A stretch of 13,642 bases of DNA from Terrisporobacter othiniensis (GTDB lineage: Bacteria > Bacillota > Clostridia > Peptostreptococcales > Peptostreptococcaceae): assembly GCF_000808015.1 (NCBI RefSeq), contig NZ_JWHR01000125.1:1-13642 (forward strand), in the 5' to 3' direction. The translations under genes and the position numbers were made by a program. The notes under the pieces were generated by a model that saw only the letters and a program-made list of their open reading frames with translations, made no database searches and had not been told where the DNA came from. Shown in pieces: positions 7,573 through 13,642 of this stretch (position 1 is its first letter; the number at the start of each line of letters is the position of its first letter).

Positions 7573-7595
7573 TATTAAGGCAGATTATTAAGGCA
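7573..7595 (+). repeat. Tandem direct repeat in the POT leader
   Basis: TATTAAGGCA occurs twice, at 7573-7582 and 7586-7595, with GAT between, giving a 13-base period. It lies about 70 bases before the start codon, downstream of the proposed promoter. It may be a protein-binding site; this is a guess. Confidence 0.4.
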
Positions 7596-7664
7596 TAAGA
7601 TTAATGGAGACTAAGCACTGGGAAATCTCTAATAAAGAATCATAAATTATATTGGAGGTAGGAC

Positions 7665-9041
7665 ATGGAAAACACAGTAAAAACTAAAAAGAAATATCCT
7701 TTTGGCTTCTATGTATGTGCTTTATCTTTCACTCTTGAAAGAATGGCATTCTATTCATCAAAATGGTTACTTGGGGTATTTATAGTTGCTTCAGTAGCAA
7801 AAGGTGGACTTGGATTAGATGCAGCAGAAGGAGCAAAAATGGGTGCTAACTTAGTTGCATTCACTTATTTAACACCAATACTTGGTGGATATATAGCGGA
7901 TAGATGGGTAAGTCCTAGATTATGTGTTGTGTTAGGGGCAATATTAATGGGGCTTGGATATGTTTGTGGATGGCAATCAGCTGCTCAAGGATCATTAGGT
8001 TTAGTATGGGCTATGATAGCTCTTGTATCTATAGGAACAGGATTATTTAAAGGTAATGTTTCTGGAATAAATGGTAAGTTGTTTGATGATCCAGATCAAC
8101 TTGACTCTGCATTCTCTATTCAATACTCATTTGTTAATATAGGTTCTTTCATAGGAACAACTGTTGTTGCATTTATACTTGCAAAGTATGGATATGGAAT
8201 GACATTCTTAATATGTGGAGGATTATTATTCTTAGATGCTTTATGGTTAATGTTTGGTGGTAACGCAGCATGGGGAGATGTTGGTAAGAAACCTTTCAAA
8301 GCTGGTGAAATTAAAGAAACTACAGCTAAGAAAGAAGAAGACAATAAACCTCTTACTACATTAGAAAAGAAAAGAATTGCAGCTATAGTTCTTGTAACTG
8401 TTTTCTCAATAGTATTCTGGATAGTTTGGTACTTAACTTATATGCCAGTATTATATCACTGGGGACCAGATGTTGAAACAGCTAATAAAGCTAACTGGGT
8501 AATTGGAAACTTTACAGTTCCATCTGCTTGGTTTGATTCATTAAATGCTCTTTGCTGTATAGCTCTTGGACCAGTTCTTGCAGCTTACTGGACTAAACGT
8601 GCTAATTCACCAAAAGGTGACTTAAGTATGTTTAAGAAAACTGCATTAGGTATGATATTACTAGGAGCTGCATTTGTTGTAATGGCTCTTGCTGAAGTAG
8701 TTAGAGGAGATAGACAAGCTAACTTAATGTGGATAGTTATGGTAGGTGTGTTAATGTCAGTTGGTGAAATGGTATTCTCTCCACTTGGAAACTCATTTAT
8801 ATCTAAATTCTCTCCAGCTAAAGTTTTAGGACTTATGATGGGAGTTTGGCCATTTGCAATATTCATAGCTGGTAAATCTTATGGATATTTATATGAATTC
8901 TTATCAAAATATTCATTTGCTCCAGCTTATGGAGTAGTAGCTGCTATAGTTATATTATGTGGTGTAATTCTTTGGTCAATGGATAAGAAGTTAAATACTC
9001 TTGTTGAAGATGAAGAAGAAGAAAATGCATTAAACGCATAA
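7665..9041 (+). CDS. POT (PTR2) family proton-dependent oligopeptide transporter
   Basis: A 458-residue major facilitator protein of the POT family (PF00854), expected to import di- and tripeptides with protons. Family marks: GGYIADRWVSPRL (TM2-3 loop), GTGLFKGNVSG, the PTR signature QYSFVNIGS, and the TM10 motif GEMVFSPLG with E368, which in the family holds the peptide amino end. The first-helix motif ExxERxxYY reads FTLERMAFY: E25 and R26 remain, but the first Glu is F22. A charged cytoplasmic loop lies near residues 208-240, and the tail is acidic (EDEEEENALNA). GGAGG at 7654-7658 sets the start. About half the Phe codons are TTC, unlike neighbouring genes that use mostly TTT, which suggests high expression. 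It is bounded by a long leader and a strong terminator. Unlike OPT, it belongs to the MFS; the two importers are unrelated. Confidence 0.9.
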   Translation: MENTVKTKKKYPFGFYVCALSFTLERMAFYSSKWLLGVFIVASVAKGGLGLDAAEGAKMGANLVAFTYLTPILGGYIADRWVSPRLCVVLGAILMGLGYVCGWQSAAQGSLGLVWAMIALVSIGTGLFKGNVSGINGKLFDDPDQLDSAFSIQYSFVNIGSFIGTTVVAFILAKYGYGMTFLICGGLLFLDALWLMFGGNAAWGDVGKKPFKAGEIKETTAKKEEDNKPLTTLEKKRIAAIVLVTVFSIVFWIVWYLTYMPVLYHWGPDVETANKANWVIGNFTVPSAWFDSLNALCCIALGPVLAAYWTKRANSPKGDLSMFKKTALGMILLGAAFVVMALAEVVRGDRQANLMWIVMVGVLMSVGEMVFSPLGNSFISKFSPAKVLGLMMGVWPFAIFIAGKSYGYLYEFLSKYSFAPAYGVVAAIVILCGVILWSMDKKLNTLVEDEEEENALNA

Positions 9042-9068
9042 TAAGTAAATTGTTACTTTATTATAGAG

Positions 9069-9100
9069 TAGCCTCAACTTAGGTTGAGGCTATTTTTATT
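9069..9100 (+). terminator. Intrinsic terminator after the POT transporter
   Basis: A perfect 10-bp GC-containing stem, TAGCCTCAAC (9069-9078) with GTTGAGGCTA (9083-9092), has the tetraloop TTAG. TTTTTATT follows. Confidence 0.92.
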
Positions 9101-9204
9101 TGTGCTAACAATAAATAGATTATCTATAATAGAACATTTTTGAAGCAATATGAATATTATTCAATGTAGAAAAATGTAAGAATTTCTGCACTAAATAATA
9201 TTGT

Positions 9205-9212
9205 GGTGGTGA
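9205..9212 (+). promoter_or_regulatory. Ribosome binding site that sets a TTG start
   Basis: GGTGGTGA differs by one base from GGAGGTGA, the complement of the 16S rRNA 3' end. It lies five bases before TTG at 9218. The in-frame GTG codons at 9203, 9206 and 9209 overlap or precede this site and have no site of their own. Confidence 0.7.
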
Positions 9213-9217
9213 AAGCT

Positions 9218-10180
9218 TTGGAAAATATAGAAAACCTAACTGTAAAACAAATTTCAATTATTAATAATAAAGATATGTCTAAAGCAATAAATATTGATTT
9301 AAAAACTGACAAAGATTATATTCCTGATGGAGTAAATATGATAAATGCACAATTTATGTGGAGTAAGGGAATTACAGGTAAAGACGTTAAAATTGCAGTA
9401 ATAGACTCCGGTTGCGATATGACTCATAAAGACTTACAAACAAGAATAACAGGCGGCCGAAATTTTACAATAGAAGATAATAAAAACATATACAAATATC
9501 AAGATTATAACGGTCATGGAACACATGTATGTGGAACAATAGCTGCATCAAATAATAACTATGGGGTTATTGGAGTAGCTCCAGATGCAAAGTTATTGAT
9601 ATTAAAAGCTTTAGATAAAAATGGTTCAGGAAGTATGAAAGGTATTATAGATGCCATAAATTTTGCAATTAGCCAAAGGGTTGATATAATATCAATGTCT
9701 TTGGGAACTTCAGAGGATGTTCCTCAATTGCACCAAGCTATTAAAAAAGCAGTAGATAGTAATATATTAGTTGTATGTGCAGCAGGTAATGAGGGAGATA
9801 GTAAAGGAGTTACAGATGGATTCTCTTATCCAGCAGGATATAATGAAGTAATTAGTGTTGGAGCAGTTGATTATTCAAAATCTGCTGCAATATTTAGTAA
9901 CTCTAACAAAGAAGTAGATTTGGTGGCGCCTGGTGTAAATATAATATCAACATTTTTGAATGGGAAATATGAAACTTTATCAGGAACTAGTATGGCGACA
10001 CCTCATGTAACCGGTGCTCTTGCTCTTTTAATAGAATGGTCTAAAAAAGAATTTGGTAGAAAATTAACAGAAGCCGAATTATACGGACAGCTAATAAAAA
10101 ATACTGATACATTACCTATGTTAAGAACACTACAAGGTAATGGTTTTTTATTTATAAATCCTAAAAATATTTTAAAATAA
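9218..10180 (+). CDS. Intracellular subtilisin-like serine protease (Isp type, S8 family)
   Basis: A 320-residue S8 protease without signal peptide or membrane segment, so it should act in the cytoplasm. The catalytic triad is D63 (VIDSGCD), H100 (YNGHGTHV) and S257 (GTSMATPH), with oxyanion N191 (AAGNEGD). It closely follows the Bacillus intracellular subtilisins along its whole length, for example VDIISMSLG, VVCAAGNEGD, KEVDLVAPG and the C-terminal LQGNGFLF. In Bacillus these degrade cell proteins, mostly late in growth. The N-terminal extension (about 40 residues before GVNMINA) lacks an obvious LIPY/F motif, which blocks the active site in Bacillus Isp. The TTG start is chosen from the ribosome binding site at 9205-9212. 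TATAAT at 9125-9130 could be a -10 box, without a good -35. The gene is monocistronic. CspB-type germination proteases of clostridia are longer and less likely. Confidence 0.9.
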   Translation: MENIENLTVKQISIINNKDMSKAINIDLKTDKDYIPDGVNMINAQFMWSKGITGKDVKIAVIDSGCDMTHKDLQTRITGGRNFTIEDNKNIYKYQDYNGHGTHVCGTIAASNNNYGVIGVAPDAKLLILKALDKNGSGSMKGIIDAINFAISQRVDIISMSLGTSEDVPQLHQAIKKAVDSNILVVCAAGNEGDSKGVTDGFSYPAGYNEVISVGAVDYSKSAAIFSNSNKEVDLVAPGVNIISTFLNGKYETLSGTSMATPHVTGALALLIEWSKKEFGRKLTEAELYGQLIKNTDTLPMLRTLQGNGFLFINPKNILK

Positions 10181-10197
10181 TTAATATATAAATTTTT

Positions 10198-10245
10198 AAA
10201 TAAAGACTGTCAAAGGCCTTAGTCCTAGTCAGTCTTTATTTTTTA
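10198..10245 (+). terminator. Intrinsic terminator after the subtilisin gene
   Basis: AAATAAAGACTG (10198-10209) pairs perfectly with CAGTCTTTATTT (10230-10241). The 20-base loop contains the small palindrome AAGGCCTT. A T run follows. Confidence 0.85.
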
Positions 10246-10271
10246 TTATATAGATTTACAGTTAATGGAAA

Positions 10272-10280
10272 TGATATAAT
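10272..10280 (+). promoter_or_regulatory. Extended -10 promoter of the NatA/NatB-like operon
   Basis: TGATATAAT is a consensus extended -10 (TGn plus TATAAT). The -35 region is weak: TTTACA at 10255-10260 is only 14 bases away. The surrounding 14 bases (GGAAATGATATAAT) recur before the gene at 13241. Confidence 0.55.
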
Positions 10281-10327
10281 TATAAAAAGTAATTATTATT
10301 GGGAAAAGAAGGAAAAGGGGTTTACTA

Positions 10328-11116
10328 ATGATTGAAGTAGAAAAATTATGTAAATCTTTTACTAGACAAGTGAAAGATGAAAGTAAGAAACAGAAATTTA
10401 GAACAAAAAAAGAAGAGTTTTTAGCAGTAAATAATTTAACTTTTAAAGTGGATAAAGGACAAATTATAGGGATACTAGGACCAAATGGGGCAGGAAAAAC
10501 CACGTTACTTAGGATGCTTGGTGGAATCTTAACTCCAACTTCTGGTCACATTAAAATAGGGGATTATGATTATGAAGAAGATAAAAATGCAGCTAAAAAG
10601 GAAATCGGATATTTATCAGGAAATACAAAATTATATAATAGACTTTCTCCAAGAGAGCTATTAACTACTTTTGGAAATTTATATGATATGACAAAGGAAG
10701 AAATAGAAAAGTCCATAGAAAATATAATTGAAATTATGGATATGGAAAGTTTTATTGATAATAGAATAGAAAATTTGTCTACAGGACAAACTCAAAGAAC
10801 ATCAATTGCAAGATGTCTTATTCATAACCCAAGTATATATATTTTTGACGAGCCTACATTAGGTTTAGATGTAATTAGTAGCAAATCTATTATAGACTTT
10901 ATGAAAAGAGAAAAATATGAGGGAAAAACTGTACTATATTCAACTCACTATATGGAAGAAGCAGAAATTTTATGTGACAAAATTTATATGATGCATAAGG
11001 GTGAATTTATAGCTGAGGGAAGTTGTGAAGAACTTAAATCTAGATATAACACAAATAGTCTTAGAGATATATTTATAAATTTAGCTAGTGAGAGGGGGGA
11101 TTTAAATGAGGACTAA
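10328..11116 (+). CDS. natA: NatA-like ABC transporter ATP-binding protein
   Basis: A 262-residue ATPase subunit with Walker A GPNGAGKTT (51-59), signature LSTGQ (150-154; the usual second residue pair GG is TG), Walker B YIFDEPT with D174 and E175, and H207 in YSTHYMEEAE. A charged insertion (about residues 14-30, rich in Lys and Glu) precedes the first strand pair. The Q-loop position reads YLSGNTKLY and lacks the usual Gln. It resembles NatA of the Bacillus sodium-export system NatAB, mainly because of the partner gene. The exported substrate is not proven by sequence. AAGGGG at 10315-10320 is seven bases before ATG. It overlaps the next gene by 11 bases, so the pair is one operon with coupled translation. 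Confidence 0.85.
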   Translation: MIEVEKLCKSFTRQVKDESKKQKFRTKKEEFLAVNNLTFKVDKGQIIGILGPNGAGKTTLLRMLGGILTPTSGHIKIGDYDYEEDKNAAKKEIGYLSGNTKLYNRLSPRELLTTFGNLYDMTKEEIEKSIENIIEIMDMESFIDNRIENLSTGQTQRTSIARCLIHNPSIYIFDEPTLGLDVISSKSIIDFMKREKYEGKTVLYSTHYMEEAEILCDKIYMMHKGEFIAEGSCEELKSRYNTNSLRDIFINLASERGDLNED

Positions 11117-13142
11117 GATGGTAAAAGCTATCTTTAAGAAAGAGATGATAGATATTCTTAGAGATAAGAGAACTTTATTTATGGGAATTATCCTTCCTTT
11201 AATTTTATACCCTGTTCTTATGTTAATAATGACTCAAATTATGACCATGTCTATAAGTAGCATTGAAAGTGAAGATATTAATATTGCTTTTGAGAAAAGT
11301 CCAAATAATGAATTGATATCTATAATTGAAAACTATACAGATGAAAGTACTGGGCATATTAATATAGTAGATACTAATAATTATAAAGAAGATTTAGAAG
11401 AAGGATACATTGATGCATATATAAGTGTAAAAGGCAAAAATAAAATAGAAAATTATGAAATATACATAAATTCATCAAAAGAAAATGCATCTAGTGTGAA
11501 TAGTAAGCTAGAAAGTATTTTTTCATTATACAAAGATAGTAAAATTAAAAATAAAATAGAACAATCAAATCTAGATGTAAAAGAAACTCTAAACCCTGTG
11601 GTATATGAAACTGTAGATGTGGCTAAAAATGAAGAGTTAGCAGGGTTTGTACTGGGTCAGATACTTCCATTTATATTAATTATGGGAGTGCTTCTAGGTG
11701 CGATTTATCCAGCAATAGATTCTATGGCAGGAGAAAAAGAAAGAGGTACATTAGAAACCTTATTTACACTACCTATTACTAACTTGGAACTCGTTATGGG
11801 TAAATATATGGCAGTATCCATCTGCGCCATTGTAACTGCTATTTTAAATGTTATATCCATATTATTAACATTAATATATATTTTAACAACGGGTGAATTA
11901 ACAGGTCAGTTATTTTCTGATAGCTTAAAAATATCAAACTTGGCAGGACCTTTGTTTATCACAGTGATCTGTGTTTGTTTATTTGCCATGGTGGTATCAG
12001 CTGTAAGTATGTGTGTATGCTCTTTGGCAAAAAGTTTTAAAGATGCGCAAAACTATATTACACCAGTTATGTTTTTAGTTTTAATACCTTCATATGCATC
12101 TATGATACCCAACATGACCTTGGATAGAACTACGGCTATAATACCTGTTGTGAATATATCTTTATTAATAAAAAGTGTATTAAGTTTTCAAGCTAACTTG
12201 GGTTTAATTGCCTTAGTATTTATATCAAATTTTGCATTTGTAATTTTGGCAGTGATTTTATTATCAAAAATGTTTAACTCAGAAGAAATTTTATTTGGAA
12301 GTGGAAAGAATTTCTCATTCTTAGAAAAAAGAATTGATATAAAAAAAGGTACCATGCCAAGTGTAAGCGATGGAGTTGTTTTATATGCTATTGGATTGGT
12401 ATTACTTATTTATGTGGGAAGTTATGTTCAGTTAAAGTTTGGAGCGGTAGGAATAGCATTGACACAGCTTATGATTATTGGATTACCACTTTTATTTGCT
12501 TATTATATAAAAAGTGATTTTAAGAAGGTGTTCTCTTTAAAGTTGCCAAAGTTTAAGCATTTAATTGGAGCAACAAGCCTTTGGATAGGAACATACTTAA
12601 TTGTATTTGTAATAACAAATATAATTTTATATTATTTCCCACAAAATCAAGAAATCGTTGAAGGGTTAAATGATGCCTTATTTACGAAGGATAACTTACT
12701 TTTAAATATTTGCTTAGTGGCATTAATGCCAGCCATATGCGAAGAAGTATTTTTTAGAGGGTTTATATTAACATCTTTTAAACATAATAAGAAATCATAT
12801 AGAGGAGCCATAGTTGCTTCGGGAATCTTATTTGGAATGATGCATATGGACTTTATAAGAATTGTACCGACTTCTATTTTAGGAATGGCTTTTGCTTATG
12901 CAGTTTGTAAAACAAATTCAATTGGTGTAAGTATGTTTATGCACCTCTTAAATAATGGATTTGCAGTTGTTGTAACTTATTTATCTTCAAAGATGCTAGA
13001 AAATGTTGAAACGACTACAGCTACTTACTTGTCATTTAACCAATTATTTGTGTTTTTAATCTTGAGTATTATGTTTATAAGTGTTGCAGTTTTGCTATTT
13101 AAAGAAAAGAAAAGTTTAAAAGAAAGTAACATAGTTGAATAA
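11106..13142 (+). CDS. natB: NatB-like ABC-2 permease fused to a CPBP intramembrane protease domain
   Basis: This 678-residue membrane protein has two parts. Residues 1 to about 400 form an ABC-2 type permease: one N-terminal helix after KKEMIDILRDKRTLF, a large extracellular segment (about 50-180), then several helices including the AGEKERGTLETLFTLPI stretch typical of NatB. Residues from about 430 to the end form a CPBP protease domain with E546, E547 and R551 (CEEVFFRG), F576 and H580 (FGMMH), and H613 and N617 (HLLNN). All proposed catalytic residues are kept. This arrangement is known in Firmicutes as a permease/CPBP fusion; what it cleaves is unknown. It may act on exported peptides or on sodium efflux partners. 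GAGGGGGGA (11092-11100) lies five bases before the ATG, inside the end of the natA-like gene. The terminator follows directly. Confidence 0.88.
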   Translation: MRTKMVKAIFKKEMIDILRDKRTLFMGIILPLILYPVLMLIMTQIMTMSISSIESEDINIAFEKSPNNELISIIENYTDESTGHINIVDTNNYKEDLEEGYIDAYISVKGKNKIENYEIYINSSKENASSVNSKLESIFSLYKDSKIKNKIEQSNLDVKETLNPVVYETVDVAKNEELAGFVLGQILPFILIMGVLLGAIYPAIDSMAGEKERGTLETLFTLPITNLELVMGKYMAVSICAIVTAILNVISILLTLIYILTTGELTGQLFSDSLKISNLAGPLFITVICVCLFAMVVSAVSMCVCSLAKSFKDAQNYITPVMFLVLIPSYASMIPNMTLDRTTAIIPVVNISLLIKSVLSFQANLGLIALVFISNFAFVILAVILLSKMFNSEEILFGSGKNFSFLEKRIDIKKGTMPSVSDGVVLYAIGLVLLIYVGSYVQLKFGAVGIALTQLMIIGLPLLFAYYIKSDFKKVFSLKLPKFKHLIGATSLWIGTYLIVFVITNIILYYFPQNQEIVEGLNDALFTKDNLLLNICLVALMPAICEEVFFRGFILTSFKHNKKSYRGAIVASGILFGMMHMDFIRIVPTSILGMAFAYAVCKTNSIGVSMFMHLLNNGFAVVVTYLSSKMLENVETTTATYLSFNQLFVFLILSIMFISVAVLLFKEKKSLKESNIVE

Positions 13143-13151
13143 AAAGTATAG

Positions 13152-13183
13152 AATAAGGTTACTCGTTGAGTAATCTTATTTTT
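13152..13183 (+). terminator. Intrinsic terminator after the NatA/NatB-like operon
   Basis: AATAAGGTTACTC (13152-13164) pairs with GAGTAATCTTATT (13168-13180) over 13 base pairs, one of them G-U. The loop has three bases and the T run follows. Confidence 0.85.
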
Positions 13184-13202
13184 ATGAATTCATACAAGGA
13201 AA

Positions 13203-13211
13203 TGATATAAT
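13203..13211 (+). promoter_or_regulatory. Extended -10 promoter for the small acidic gene
   Basis: TGATATAAT matches the extended -10 consensus. It sits within a 14-base stretch identical to that before the natA-like gene. Its start codon follows about 30 bases later, and an upstream terminator separates it from the operon before. Confidence 0.55.
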
Positions 13212-13240
13212 ATAGAAAAAGAACATAAGGAGATAATAAA

Positions 13241-13549
13241 TTGCTGGATACAAAAGAAATAGATTTTGACTTAGATAGATGTGAAAAGGTATTAAGAGAA
13301 AATGATTATATGGAAATAGTTATAGCTATAGAAGAATTACAAGATAAATATAGAGATAAAATTGATTATATTATTGAAAATGAAAATAATGTTATTTGGA
13401 ATAATAGTATTATAGAAGAGGTAAATATAGAGAAAATAAATTTAGATGATAAGTATGAAGAATTAAGAGTTTGTTTTGATATATTAAAACATATAGATAG
13501 GGAAATGAGTATATACATATTAGAATTGATAACTTTAGTAATAAAATAA
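13241..13549 (+). CDS. Hypothetical acidic protein, 102 residues
   Basis: I do not recognise this protein. It starts at TTG, supported by AAGGAG (13227-13232) eight bases upstream and by the extended -10 before it. It is rich in Asp, Glu and Ile, mostly helical in appearance (for example DRCEKVLRENDYMEIVIAIE), and has no signal peptide or clear membrane segment. Two Cys (residues 14 and 78) and two Trp-free ends give no known motif. It may form an operon with the gene that begins at 13588, 38 bases after its stop. The coding quality looks real because the frame is open, has a good ribosome binding site and own promoter, but no function should be given. Confidence 0.7.
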   Translation: MLDTKEIDFDLDRCEKVLRENDYMEIVIAIEELQDKYRDKIDYIIENENNVIWNNSIIEEVNIEKINLDDKYEELRVCFDILKHIDREMSIYILELITLVIK

Positions 13550-13587
13550 ATATGGATGAAATTGATTTAAATAATTGGGAGGAAAAT

Positions 13588-13642
13588 ATGAAATTTAGGA
13601 ACTTTAGAGAAAGCTTATTTACTAAACAAGAAGAAATAATAA
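13588..13642 (+). CDS. Start of an unidentified gene, cut by the window end
   Basis: GGGAGGA (13577-13583) lies four bases before an ATG at 13588, and the frame stays open to the end of the window: MKFRNFRESLFTKQEEII. An in-frame ATG at 13552 would add MDEIDLNNWEEN but has no ribosome binding site. Too little is visible to name a family. No terminator separates it from the gene before, so the two are probably cotranscribed. Confidence 0.6.
   Translation, partial: MKFRNFRESLFTKQEEII

Larger units (their letters stand above)
7068..7664. other. 597-base non-coding stretch with hairpins and a probable long leader
   Basis: No convincing gene is present. Three consecutive inverted repeats occur: AAAAAAC/GTTTTTT with a TCAT loop (7160-7177), CATTG/CAATG (about 7200-7222), and a perfect 9-bp pair ACATCAAAA/TTTTGATGT (7231-7239, 7249-7257). 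A 14-bp all-AT palindrome lies at 7113-7126. The second half contains the promoter candidate for the POT transporter, so about 260 bases would be transcribed as leader. The only ORF of note, 7340-7525 on the minus strand, has no ribosome binding site and no recognisable sequence. I did not recognise a known riboswitch or small RNA. Confidence 0.5.

Noticed and set aside
9203..9217. GTG codons as start of the subtilisin
   Set aside because: They overlap the GGTGGTGA ribosome binding site that serves the TTG at 9218.

Overview
The window is very AT-rich, with strong AGGAGG-type ribosome binding sites, short intergenic gaps and a compact intrinsic terminator after almost every gene. With the protein families present (OPT and POT peptide transporters, an intracellular subtilisin, a NatA/NatB-type ABC system, a HesB-like selenoprotein, a DUF116 protein), this points to a low-GC anaerobic Firmicute, most likely Clostridium sensu stricto. 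I cannot name the species. No tRNA, rRNA, CRISPR array or insertion sequence was seen.

Layout. 1-564 (+) is the 3' part of a DUF116 gene, broken by an in-frame TAA and by a one-base loss in a T run. 608-952 (-) is a HesB-like selenoprotein gene. Ordinary ORF calling misses its first 43 codons because codon 40 is an in-frame TGA at the position of the family's conserved Cys. An SECIS-like hairpin follows the TGA. 1151-1951 (+) is a CPBP intramembrane protease whose last codons lie inside its own terminator. 1970-4229 (-) is a two-gene unit: an OPT oligopeptide transporter overlapping a PqqD-like protein. 4545-5108 (+) is an HD-domain phosphohydrolase, and 5323-7023 (+) is a homodimer-type ABC exporter. 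A 640-base stretch with several hairpins and a probable long leader precedes the POT peptide transporter at 7665-9041 (+). 9218-10180 (+) is an intracellular subtilisin that starts at TTG. 10328-13142 (+) is a NatA-like ATPase overlapping a NatB-like permease fused to a CPBP protease domain. 13241-13549 (+) is a small acidic protein of unknown function, and a further gene begins at 13588 and runs off the end.

How the genes fit together. Most are separate transcription units bounded by terminators. The overlapping pairs OPT/PqqD-like and NatA-like/NatB-CPBP are the only clear operons. A loose shared theme is peptide and protein turnover: two unrelated oligopeptide importers, a cytoplasmic serine protease and two CPBP-type membrane protease domains. 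This suits an organism that lives on amino acids and peptides, but nothing in the sequence shows common regulation.

The observation most worth following is the selenocysteine gene. It implies that the host has a Sec decoding system elsewhere in the genome. The most unusual protein-level details are the loss of the first Glu of the POT ExxER motif, the absence of a visible LIPY-type inhibitory motif in the subtilisin, and the PqqD-like protein coupled to a peptide transporter.
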